NCBI GenBank assembly: GCA_020635015.1
Contig: JACKAP010000002.1
Location: 310,001 to 374,000 of the forward strand
Source of the DNA: Calditrichia bacterium
GTDB lineage: Bacteria > Calditrichota > Calditrichia > RBG-13-44-9 > J075
Reading direction: 5' to 3'
Length of the DNA stretch: 64,000 bases
The stretch's first letter is position 1, and every line of letters starts with the position of its first letter. The position numbers were made by a program, and so were the translations under genes. This document shows positions 16,314 through 23,661 of this stretch, piece by piece. Below the pieces are notes generated by a model. That model searched no databases. It saw only the letters and a list, made by a program, of their open reading frames with translations, and had not been told where the DNA came from.

Positions 16314-17459
16314 ATGAAGCTTAAGTTAAGATATTTCAATTACATCGTTACCATCTTATTACTTTTGAATGGGATAGTTTTTAGTGACGTAGATACCCGG
16401 TTGGCATTCGTTAGCAATACCCCCAATACACCTTCCACCGGAAAGGGCACTTTAATATTGGATGTCGAAGCGATATCTAATGCTGGTGCAGTTCAGATTA
16501 ACAGTTTTCAGAATGCTTTAGTACTTAACCAGACATTCCGAAATCAGAACCCTGTGGTTTCTTACTCTGCCCAACAATTCCCCGAGCCAAATTATACAAC
16601 GACACAATCGTATAATGGTGGAAATGGAAAGATAAGTTTAATCTATACTTATTTTGGTGGTGGTCGGGGTACTATCCAAACGTCTTACACACAAATTTTA
16701 AGAATCTCAATCGTTTATGATATGGGCAATGCGACGGGTTCGGTTGATTGGTCTAGTGGTGGTCCCCATTTTTATGTAACTGATAATGCTGACAATGTAA
16801 TCACTGGCGCTGAAGAACCTGTTACTTCTCCATTAACTGACATCACCCTCCCCGTCGAACTCAGCGCCTTCAGCGCTCAGGCGGCGGAAGGTAAGGTGGT
16901 GCTCTCCTGGGCCACCCAGAGCGAGGTCAACAACCTCGGTTTCGAGGTCTACCGCGCTCAGGAGGAAGCGGGCAATTATACCATGATCGCCAGCTATGAG
17001 AGCAATGCGGCGCTGCAAGGGGCCGGTAACTCCAACGAGGAAATCGAATACCAGTACGAAGACGCTTCGATCTATCCCGGGGCCACCTTCTGGTACCAGA
17101 TCGCCGATGTGGATTTTGCCGGGGTGCGCACTTTCCACGGGCCGATCCAGGCGGAAGCACTGGAAGCGCTGCCCACGGCTTACGCCCTGCGCAACAACTA
17201 TCCCAATCCGTTTAACCCCTCCACCACCATCCGCTTCGAGGTGCCGGCCAATGTGAACGACCGGATGGAGATTGTGGTTTACAACGCCCTGGGCATGAAG
17301 CTGAAAACTCTGGTCTCCGGCCGGGTGGAAGCCGGGGTGCATGAGGTGGTGTGGGACGGCACCAATCAGCAGGGGGTGCAGATGGCCTCAGGGGTCTACT
17401 TCATCCGCATGTTGGCGGGCAAATTCAACAAAGTCCACAAAATGATATTGCTTAAATAA
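16314..17459 (+). CDS. Secreted T9SS-sorted protein, mosaic gene with AT-rich 5' half
   Basis: 381 residues; the ATG at 16314 (GGAG 6 nt upstream) is preferred over the TTG just before it. A signal peptide is followed by an unrecognised beta-rich domain (residues about 25-175; Asn/Thr-rich, AGAVQINSFQNALVL, YFGGGRGTIQTSY). From residue about 178 it continues as an FN3-like segment (LPVELSAFSAQAAEGKVVLSW, SEVNNLGFEVYRAQ) and a T9SS sorting domain (NYPNPFNPSTTIRFEVP ... KMILLK) closely related to those at 10564. Base composition changes sharply near 16843, exactly at the domain border, so the gene looks assembled by recombination. Predicted to be surface-exposed or anchored; the N-terminal function is unknown. 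Confidence 0.82.
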   Translation: MKLKLRYFNYIVTILLLLNGIVFSDVDTRLAFVSNTPNTPSTGKGTLILDVEAISNAGAVQINSFQNALVLNQTFRNQNPVVSYSAQQFPEPNYTTTQSYNGGNGKISLIYTYFGGGRGTIQTSYTQILRISIVYDMGNATGSVDWSSGGPHFYVTDNADNVITGAEEPVTSPLTDITLPVELSAFSAQAAEGKVVLSWATQSEVNNLGFEVYRAQEEAGNYTMIASYESNAALQGAGNSNEEIEYQYEDASIYPGATFWYQIADVDFAGVRTFHGPIQAEALEALPTAYALRNNYPNPFNPSTTIRFEVPANVNDRMEIVVYNALGMKLKTLVSGRVEAGVHEVVWDGTNQQGVQMASGVYFIRMLAGKFNKVHKMILLK

Positions 17460-17509
17460 TCGGAAAGCAAAAATGCCCCAGAATACGGGGCATTTTTGCT
17501 TTCCGATTA
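17457..17509 (+). terminator. Perfect palindromic terminator beginning at the stop codon
   Basis: 23-bp perfect arms (17457-17479, 17487-17509) with a 7-nt loop; the core is CAAAAATGCCCC / GGGGCATTTTTG. The TAA stop (17457-17459) is the base of the stem. Confidence 0.82.
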
Positions 17510-17529
17510 CTTTGGATGGGAGATACATG

Positions 17530-17561
17530 GGCTGCCGGTTTTATTGCCGGCAGCCTTTTTT
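17530..17561 (+). terminator. Second intrinsic terminator, GGCTGCCGG hairpin with T-run
   Basis: 9-bp arms GGCTGCCGG / CCGGCAGCC (17530-17538, 17547-17555), loop 8 nt, then TTTTTT. It lies 20 nt after the stop-spanning palindrome and backs it up, or ends a short transcript in between. Confidence 0.75.
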
Positions 17562-17636
17562 GTTTTGGGGCTGTTTTGTGGCGTTGCCTGCGGCCGCCAC
17601 AGATCGTGTTGGGAAAATTTGTCTGCTTTAATAGAT

Positions 17637-17822
17637 TGTGCATTAAGTTTTTTGCACTTTTCAAACCATCATTGGTCGTTGGTCATTGGCTTTTGGTTAA
17701 GACTGGTCTTTGCCAAAAGCCAATGACCAACGACCAACAGCGCTTAAAAAAATGCAAAAGACTTAGTATACGAAGTAGTCATCTGCGGAAATCTGTCAAA
17801 TCTGCGGAATCTGCGTGCCATC
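17637..17822. repeat. Nested inverted repeats in the convergent spacer
   Basis: Inner arms ATTGGTCGTTGGTCATTGGC... (17671-17696) and 17713-17737 are almost perfectly complementary. They are embraced by looser arms (17637-17660 against 17746-17775) that share AAAAGACTTAGT with the MITE-like element at 33908. At 17780-17822 is a TCTGCGG word like the one beside the glycosyltransferase at 12934. No gene is seen in 17562-17820. Confidence 0.65.
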
Positions 17823-18855
17823 ATTTCCCGTTATAGGTCAACACTACCTGCAAAGCTTCACCGGGATTTTCGTCGAGCATCCGGTAGGCTTCGCCGGCAG
17901 CTTTTAGGGGGAAGCGGTGGGTGATGAGCTCCGCTGCCGGCAGCAGTTCCAGCATCTCCCAGGCCAGCCTCAGCCGCCGGGCGGGATCCCAGCGTCCCCG
18001 CCGCGCCGGGGCCAGGGTGCTCACCTGGCTGCTGATCAGGCGAATGCGGTTGCGGTGGAAACGCCCCCCCAGATCAAGTTCCACCGGCTTGCTGCCGTAC
18101 CAGGAGCCGATTACAATCCGGCTGTCGTATCCCGCCCGGGCGATCGCCAGGTTCAGCGCGGCGGGATTGCCGGAAAGCTCGAAGATCAGGTCCGCCGCTC
18201 CCCCACCTTCGGCTACTTCCAGTGGAAAGATTGCGGCGGCTGGATCGCTCAATTGCTTTGGGTCAAGGCTTGACTGCGCCCCCAGCATCCGGGATATACT
18301 CCGCCGGGCGGGATAACCATCAGCGGTCACCAGCGCCGCCAGGGGAGAGCGTGCCAGGAGGAATGTCGCCAGCAATCCCACAATCCCCTGCCCCAGCACC
18401 AGCACCCGCTCACCCAGGAGCGGACGACCGTCGAGCAGCAGATTCACCGCCGTCTCCATATTGGGCAGCAGCACCGCGTTTTCCGGGGTGATGCCCGAGG
18501 GGATCGGATGCAATTGATCCGGGGTTGCCAGGAAATGGCTTTCATGGGGATGGAAGGCAAACACCTTGCGCCCGACCCACGCCTCCAGCGACGTCGAACC
18601 CGCCGCCAGCACCTCGCCAGCCAGCGCATAGCCGTAGCGCAAAGGGAAACCGGTGCTTTCCTGCAGGGCGGGAATGGATGCATCGGCCAGCATTTTTTCC
18701 GGCACCTCGCCGCGGAAGAACAGCAGTTCAGTGCCGCTGCTGATGCCGGAACAGATCGCGCCCACCAACAGTTGCCCCTCAGCGGGCGCGGCAATGGTCT
18801 CACGGCGCACTTCCACCCGTCGATCCCCCTGGAAATAGAGCGAGCGCCGCCTCAT
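17821..18855 (-). CDS. Zinc-type (MDR) dehydrogenase, BchC-like, lacking the GHE motif
   Basis: 344 residues, a medium-chain dehydrogenase/reductase. The nucleotide-binding motif is VLVLGQGIVGLLATFLL (near residues 150-166). The N-terminal catalytic lobe has CSGISSGTELLFFRG, as in BchC and related zinc-binding alcohol dehydrogenases, but where most members have GHExxGxV it reads YGYALAGEV, and the four-Cys structural zinc lobe is absent. The ATG overlaps the stop of the RibD-like gene upstream by four bases, so the two are translationally coupled. It probably oxidises or reduces a sugar- or pterin-derived intermediate of the cluster; the substrate is unknown. Confidence 0.82.
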   Translation of the reverse strand: MRRRSLYFQGDRRVEVRRETIAAPAEGQLLVGAICSGISSGTELLFFRGEVPEKMLADASIPALQESTGFPLRYGYALAGEVLAAGSTSLEAWVGRKVFAFHPHESHFLATPDQLHPIPSGITPENAVLLPNMETAVNLLLDGRPLLGERVLVLGQGIVGLLATFLLARSPLAALVTADGYPARRSISRMLGAQSSLDPKQLSDPAAAIFPLEVAEGGGAADLIFELSGNPAALNLAIARAGYDSRIVIGSWYGSKPVELDLGGRFHRNRIRLISSQVSTLAPARRGRWDPARRLRLAWEMLELLPAAELITHRFPLKAAGEAYRMLDENPGEALQVVLTYNGK

Positions 18856-19616
18856 CTTCGCCCCCGGGGAAAGTCGGCGCGGATCACCAGGTCATCACCG
18901 TACTGCTGATAGTGAGGATTATGCAACTCGAGCACCTCCGGCGGCGCAATGCCACAGCAGGGCAGCACTGCGCGCAACCCTCCCACCAGGCAGGGCGCGA
19001 GCGTCACCACCAGTTGATCGGCCAGGCCCTGCGCCAGCATCCGACTGATGATCCGCGCCCCGCCCTCCACCATCAGCGTATGGATCCCCTCCCGGCGCAA
19101 TTCCCGCAACAGCGGCGCCAGCGGCACCAGACCATCGCAGTCCGCGGGGAAGCGCAGTATCCGCGCCCCGCCCTGCGCCAGGATGCTCTGTTTTTCCGGG
19201 GCAGCCGCTTCCGCTGCGGCGATCCAGGGCCGGGTAATTTTCTCCTGCAGCAAGCGGGCGTGAATTGGAAAACGAAGGTGGCTGTCCAGTACCACCGGCT
19301 GGGGGTGCTTTCCCGGCACCAGCCGCACGGTCAGGCGGGGATCATCGCTCAGCACGGTTCCGATACCCACCAGAATGCCGTCATGCAGCGCCCGTAACTG
19401 GTGCACGAAGACCAGGCTCGCAGCGCAACTGAGCGCCAGCGGCCGGCGCGGTACCCCGGCGATGCTGCCATCGAGACTCTGGGCATAGCACAAGGTCACA
19501 TAGGGCCGCGGCATATCCGGGTCGGCCGCGACCAGTCGCCGGCGGATCTGCGCAAGTAACTCATCCGTTGTGGCGTGACTGGTGTCTGCATGAACTTTCG
19601 AATTGCCCGTCACCAC
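18852..19616 (-). CDS. RibD C-terminal-type (dihydrofolate-reductase-like) pyrimidine reductase
   Basis: 254 residues, GTG start with AGGA upstream. It has the signatures of the NADPH-dependent RibD reductase domain: RPYVTLCYAQSLDGSIAG, ALHDGILVGIGTVLSDDPRL, QPVVLDSHLRFP and TLMVEGGARIISRML. The deaminase half of RibD is missing, as in other stand-alone reductases that act on riboflavin- or pterin-like aminopyrimidines. Its coupling to the BchC-like dehydrogenase and nearness to a PTPS homologue suggest a reduction step in a pterin- or pyrimidine-derived pathway other than riboflavin; no other rib gene is in the window. NADPH use is expected from the family. Confidence 0.85.
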   Translation of the reverse strand: MVTGNSKVHADTSHATTDELLAQIRRRLVAADPDMPRPYVTLCYAQSLDGSIAGVPRRPLALSCAASLVFVHQLRALHDGILVGIGTVLSDDPRLTVRLVPGKHPQPVVLDSHLRFPIHARLLQEKITRPWIAAAEAAAPEKQSILAQGGARILRFPADCDGLVPLAPLLRELRREGIHTLMVEGGARIISRMLAQGLADQLVVTLAPCLVGGLRAVLPCCGIAPPEVLELHNPHYQQYGDDLVIRADFPRGRR

Positions 19617-19699
19617 AAAGATCCTTTAGATTTAAACATCACTACACTGGACTAAAATTTTGTTTTTTAATAAAATTTTGTGGTACAGCAAAGCGCTTT

Positions 19700-19742
19700 A
19701 CAATGAGCATTGACCACTGAGCAATAAGCATTTACCATTTAG
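19700..19742. repeat. Word repeat, TGAGCATTGACC...GCATTTACCATTTAG type
   Basis: A single arm of the word also found at 4018 and 12690, located just past the 3' end of the 19765 gene. Confidence 0.6.
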
Positions 19743-19764
19743 TTAGGGCGCAGGCCGCGCCAAG

Positions 19765-20829
19765 TCATCCGCGTTCTATTTCAGCCTGAGATCGAAGCCC
19801 ATAATACCTCACCCCTCCCCAACCGATGCCGATTGTGGCAAATGCCAGATCGCGCAGCCGGATCAGCAGCACCAGCCCCAGCGCCACCGGCAATGCGACT
19901 CCCGCCAGTCCCAGTGCCAGCACCTGGCCGGCCTCCAGCGCCCCGGCAGCCGCTGGTACCGGCACCCAGTTGGCTGCCCGGGCAAAGCAGTAGGCGAAGC
20001 ACATCTGCAGCACGGTGATCTGCGGATTGAGGAGATAGAGCATCAACCAGAATTCGCCGATCATCAACAGCCAGCCGATCAGGGAAATAGCACTTCCGCC
20101 GAGCAGGAGCGAAATTCCCCGACCGGGAAGCGATCTCAGTTCCCCTTCCACCTGGGAAACCGTCCGGTGAACCGATTCAAAACGCGCCGGCCGGAGCACC
20201 CGCTGCCCGTATTTCTCGACAAGCGCGCTAAGGGGACGGGGCTGCCGGATGAACCAAAGGAAAATAATGGTACTAACCAGAAAAATCAACAGCGGCGTCA
20301 ACCAAAACAGCGGCTGGCGGGACAATCCCACACCGCCATAGACCAACAGCAGCAGCCCGGGCAGGGAGGCAATGACCAGGCCGTTCAGGAACATTTCGAA
20401 AACCTTATCCAGTCCCACACTCAGGATCGCCGCCGGAGCGGCCACGCCGTGGCAGCGTTGCAGAGTCAGCACTTGCAGCGGCTCCCCTCCGAAGTGCGCC
20501 CCGGGTGTAAGGTAGCTGACCGCAAAGGCCGACAGTCGGTCGAGGGTCAACCCACCGAAAGCGGTGCGGTAACCGAGGATCTTCAGCAGCCACCACCAGC
20601 GCCAGTTGAGCACCAGCACGATCACCCCGTTCAGCCCGGCCAGCAGTAAAATCTGCCCGGCGCTCAGACGCCGGAGCACCGCCCGCACCTCCGCAAACTC
20701 AACACCAGACAGGGCGTAAAGAAACAGTCCCGCCAGCGCTATCAGCAGTACAAGCGTCAGCCATCGCCGACGCAGGAAGTCTGCGAGGCGTTTTCTATGA
20801 AATTTATTGGGGAAAGATTTGATTTCCAA
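19765..20829 (-). CDS. Lysylphosphatidylglycerol-synthase-TM / flippase-like integral membrane protein
   Basis: 354 residues with about eight hydrophobic helices, including LTLVLLIALAGLFLYALSG at the N-terminus and LPVALGLVLLIRLRDLAF near the end. The pattern LNWRWWWLLKILGY, YLTPGAHFGGEPLQVLTL and WVPVPAAAGALEAGQVLAL matches the UPF0104/MprF membrane-domain family, thought to move or present lipids. The TTG start has AGG 8 nt upstream. It lies between the phosphatidyltransferase gene and the RibD-like gene and may flip a lipid product of the cluster; this is inference. Confidence 0.82.
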   Translation of the reverse strand: MEIKSFPNKFHRKRLADFLRRRWLTLVLLIALAGLFLYALSGVEFAEVRAVLRRLSAGQILLLAGLNGVIVLVLNWRWWWLLKILGYRTAFGGLTLDRLSAFAVSYLTPGAHFGGEPLQVLTLQRCHGVAAPAAILSVGLDKVFEMFLNGLVIASLPGLLLLVYGGVGLSRQPLFWLTPLLIFLVSTIIFLWFIRQPRPLSALVEKYGQRVLRPARFESVHRTVSQVEGELRSLPGRGISLLLGGSAISLIGWLLMIGEFWLMLYLLNPQITVLQMCFAYCFARAANWVPVPAAAGALEAGQVLALGLAGVALPVALGLVLLIRLRDLAFATIGIGWGGVRYYGLRSQAEIERG

Positions 20830-20847
20830 TGACGTTACCTTTTGTAA

Positions 20848-21004
20848 AGGATGAAGGATGAAGGATAAAGGATAAAGTAAAAGACTTAACTACAAGGTTA
20901 ATATTGCCCGATTTGCAACTTGGCAAAAAACTTAATTCTATCCTCCATCTTGCATCTTTTTCCCTTCATCCTTCATCCTTCATCCTTTACCCTTTATCCT
21001 TCAT
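20848..21004. repeat. Inverted repeat of GGATGAAGGATGAAGG words
   Basis: Left arm 20848-20882 (GGATGAAGGATGAAGGATAA...) and right arm about 20962-21004 (CTTCATCCTTCATCCTTCAT...) enclose about 80 nt. The right arm runs into the stop codon of the 21001 gene. AAAAGACTTA at 20877-20889 recalls the end of the MITE-like element. Confidence 0.7.
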
Positions 21005-22191
21005 CCCCCTCCCGCCCGACGGCGCAGGAAAGTCTCCTCCGGCGCCCAGAGGGAAAACCGCCCGCTGCCCAGGATCACCAGGCCGATGGTGCTAATCAAT
21101 ATAATGCCATTCCCCCAATTTAGTTCGGCAAACATTATCGCCGCGCCCATGACGAACATCAAGCTCAGAGCGGCAATTCGTCCGGCGATGCCCAGCAGGA
21201 TCAGCAGCACGGTGAGCAATTCAATGATTCCGACAGCGATCACCATAAATCCAGGATAGCCCACCCCGATCTCCCGGAAGAAAGCCACCTGCCCGCTATA
21301 ATCCAGAAATTTCTGTAGCGCCGGCCCGCTGACGATGGCCACACACAGGACGCGGAAAAGCAGCGGCAGCCCTTCCTGCAGCGGGACAAAAACCCATCGC
21401 ATCATGTTGCGATAAAAAGCGGATTCCGGCCGCAGCCATCCGCTCACTGTCAGCCAGTCGTGCAGGAACATCAGCAAAAAAGGGGTCATGAAGACATACG
21501 CAGCAATGGTAGTAGCGGGAGGCCGATAAACCGGGAAGAGGATAACCGCCAGGAACCCCATCTGGAAAGCGGCCAGCATCCGGCGAAAGTCGCTGGGGAT
21601 CAGTGGGAACACCGGCTTTTCCCGGCGCCGGCGCAGCCAGATGCCGGCCTGAAAAAGGTAGTAGGCGGCACTGACCAGCAGGTACGACAGGGGAAGCTGG
21701 CCGAATTTTACCCCCAATAGCGGCACCAGCAGAATGCCCAGGGCATCAAATTCGCCGTCGAGGCGTTCGCCGATCCGCGAGGTTTCCCGGCGGCGACGGG
21801 CCACGAAGCCATCGGCGTAATCGGCCAGAGCGGCCAGGGAGTAGAGCACTCCGGCGAAAATTTTTAGCGGCGTATTGATTTCCGGCAAAAATACCATCCC
21901 TCCCAGGAAGGCCAGCAGGATACCGCGCAGCAGGGTAATCCGGTTGGCCAGGCCGAGACGCGCCGGGGGGGAGCCGGTGATGCGATGTTCTTCCACCGCC
22001 GCCCGGTTAAAGCGCCAGAGTTGGAAGATCAGGATGATGCCCCCACCGGCCAGCCAGGGTAAGAACCGGGTACAGCCAAAGAACAATCCCAGCAAGGCAA
22101 AACCGCCGAGCAGGAAAAGCAGGTAGGCAACAGCGACCTGCCGGGTTAAACCTGCCATTGGATTGATGTTTGAATGGTGGTTCACAACCAT
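21001..22191 (-). CDS. CDP-alcohol phosphatidyltransferase fused to a DoxX-like membrane domain
   Basis: 396 residues, all membrane. The first ~210 residues contain the complete CDP-alcohol phosphotransferase signature, D-x2-DG-x2-AR-x8-G-x3-D-x3-D, seen from DYADGFVAR to GEFD near residues 130-155; these Asp residues bind metal and CDP. Residues about 270-390 have the four-helix DoxX pattern (GLPLLFRVLCVAIVSGPALQKFLDY, GIIELLTVLLILLGIAGRIAAL). Single-domain CDP-alcohol transferases are usually about 200 residues, so the fusion is noteworthy. It would transfer a phosphatidyl or similar group to an alcohol acceptor. It heads the minus-strand set running to 11747, which points to a lipid-linked end product. 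Confidence 0.87.
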   Translation of the reverse strand: MVVNHHSNINPMAGLTRQVAVAYLLFLLGGFALLGLFFGCTRFLPWLAGGGIILIFQLWRFNRAAVEEHRITGSPPARLGLANRITLLRGILLAFLGGMVFLPEINTPLKIFAGVLYSLAALADYADGFVARRRRETSRIGERLDGEFDALGILLVPLLGVKFGQLPLSYLLVSAAYYLFQAGIWLRRRREKPVFPLIPSDFRRMLAAFQMGFLAVILFPVYRPPATTIAAYVFMTPFLLMFLHDWLTVSGWLRPESAFYRNMMRWVFVPLQEGLPLLFRVLCVAIVSGPALQKFLDYSGQVAFFREIGVGYPGFMVIAVGIIELLTVLLILLGIAGRIAALSLMFVMGAAIMFAELNWGNGIILISTIGLVILGSGRFSLWAPEETFLRRRAGGG

Positions 22192-22200
22192 ATTTACCCC

Positions 22201-22302
22201 GCCCTTTCAGGGCTCTATTGTTTTTGGTTTCATCCACCCGGGGTCATGGTTTGCCGTCGGCAATCCATGACCCCGGGCTGGAATATGCCGCCCCTTCAGG
22301 GC
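22201..22302. repeat. Nested inverted repeat, GCCCTTTCAGGGC / CCCGGGGTCATGG type
   Basis: Inner perfect arms CCCGGGGTCATGG (22237-22249) and CCATGACCCCGGG (22265-22277) are flanked by two near-identical short palindromes, GCCCTTTCAGGGC (22201-22213) and GCCCCTTCAGGGC (22290-22302). It precedes the phosphatidyltransferase gene on the minus strand. Confidence 0.8.
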
Positions 22303-22317
22303 TGGCACGGAGAAGTA

Positions 22318-22540
22318 TCGTGAGCGTCAGCGAACAAACATCGTGAGCGTCAGCGAACAAACATCGTGAGCGTCAGCGAACAAACATCGTGAGCGTCAGC
22401 GAACAAACATCGTGAGCGTCAGCGAACAAACATCGTGAGCGTCAGCGAACAAACATCGTGAGCGTCAGCGAACAAACATCGCGAACGAAGTGAGCAAACA
22501 TCGCCGGCAAAGCCGGCAAACATCGCGAGCACAGCGAGCA
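22318..22540. repeat. Tandem array: seven perfect 23-bp units plus three diverged units
   Basis: Units begin with TCGTGAGCGTCAGCGAACAA and repeat at exactly 23 bp from 22318 to 22478. Three further units (22479-22500, 22501-22522, 22523-22540) keep the junction ACATCG but carry a different 15-bp body (GCGAACGAAGTGAGC, GCCGGCAAAGCCGGC, GCGAGCACAGCGAGC). Each body is two similar hexamers around a 3-4 nt spacer. There are no unique spacers, so it is not a CRISPR array. A 23-bp period cannot keep a reading frame. Confidence 0.93.
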
Positions 22541-22542
22541 TT

Positions 22543-22577
22543 AAAAAAACCCGGCCAGCAACGCCAACCGGGCTTTT
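22543..22577 (-). terminator. Intrinsic terminator of the ACIII operon
   Basis: On the minus strand a CCCGG / CCGGG stem (22568-22572 with 22550-22554) is followed by seven T. It lies 33 nt after the actF stop, directly before the tandem array. Confidence 0.72.
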
Positions 22578-22609
22578 CACAATCAAATCTGCAGGAAAAT
22601 CTAGTATTA

Positions 22610-23659
22610 TCAGGTCGGTGTGGCTTCGCCGGAGGCGACCAGAGCGTCATCGTCCTGGCTTTTCACCACCCAGAAGAATACCGCCGAAGCGACGATAAAT
22701 TCGACAGCGGAGATCACCGGGGGAAGGGCCATGTGGATACCGAGCATGAACACCCGTTCCAGCAGCACACCGCCCCACACCAGGAAGCCGACTGCCATCA
22801 CCACTTTCGGATTGGCCTTCATTTTGCGGGAGATCAGGATCCAGAAGGGGATCACGAACAGGATCAGCGGGATCAGGTAGAGCAGGCTACCAAAAACATC
22901 CAGGCGCCGGGTGAAGAAGGAGACTTCCTCAGGAATGTTCCCATACCAGATCACGATATATTGGGAGAAGAACTGGTACCCCCAGAAAATGCTGAACCCA
23001 AAGAACATCGTCATCATATCCATCATCGCCTTCTTGAAGGTGCCGGAATGGGTTTCCAGGAGATGCTGATAGCGGAAACCGGTATAGATTGCGGCAAAGG
23101 CCAGCCCGCAATAGAAGGCTTCCACAAAGAAATAGGCTCCGAAAAGAGTGCTGATCCAGGGATATTCCAGCGACATCACCCAGTCGAATGCCACCAGGGT
23201 TTGGGTGATCACATAGCTAAACAACCAGAAGAGCGCCCACATATTTTTCGTCTTGCTTTCGGTCAACGAGGCTTTGACGTAGACGTTCGCCAACACCCAG
23301 GAGATGCCCAGCATCACCAGGTTACGCAGGCTGAAGAAGGGCACATTCAGCCATTGCCCGGGGTGTTCCCAGTGGGTCCATTCGTAGAGATGCACCCGGC
23401 CCAGCCCCAAAAACACGGCAAAGAGAATCAGCACAAACAGGATCATGTGCCGTGTGGTGAACAGGGTCTGCTTATAAGGCCGGATCCATTGACCGCCGGC
23501 AATATCCGCTGCCGCCGCTACCGCGATCGGCCCCTGGGATACCGCCACGAAAAAGAGCATGCTGTAGAGCAAGGAACCGCCTTCCACCACAAACTCCAGC
23601 CCGGCGATTACCACGGCGCCGACGATAAAGGCGATGATCACTTTCATACTTGGAAACAT
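22610..23659 (-). CDS. actF: Alternative complex III subunit ActF (quinol-cytochrome c oxidoreductase membrane subunit)
   Basis: 349 residues with about nine or ten transmembrane helices. Helix blocks such as LYSMLFFVAVSQGPIAVAAA, HMILFVLILFAVFLGLG and VIWYGNIPEEVSFFTRR are typical of the NrfD-related ActF subunit, which sits in the membrane beside ActC. Start ATG at 23659 with GAGGA 6 nt upstream; it follows actD by two bases. It is the last gene of the operon and is followed by a terminator and a tandem repeat. Its role within ACIII is structural and possibly in quinol or proton handling. Confidence 0.85.
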   Translation of the reverse strand: MFPSMKVIIAFIVGAVVIAGLEFVVEGGSLLYSMLFFVAVSQGPIAVAAAADIAGGQWIRPYKQTLFTTRHMILFVLILFAVFLGLGRVHLYEWTHWEHPGQWLNVPFFSLRNLVMLGISWVLANVYVKASLTESKTKNMWALFWLFSYVITQTLVAFDWVMSLEYPWISTLFGAYFFVEAFYCGLAFAAIYTGFRYQHLLETHSGTFKKAMMDMMTMFFGFSIFWGYQFFSQYIVIWYGNIPEEVSFFTRRLDVFGSLLYLIPLILFVIPFWILISRKMKANPKVVMAVGFLVWGGVLLERVFMLGIHMALPPVISAVEFIVASAVFFWVVKSQDDDALVASGEATPT

Positions 23660-23661
23660 CG

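Noticed and set aside
22318..22540. Possible CRISPR array
   Set aside because: Units are contiguous with no unique spacers, and no cas gene is present.
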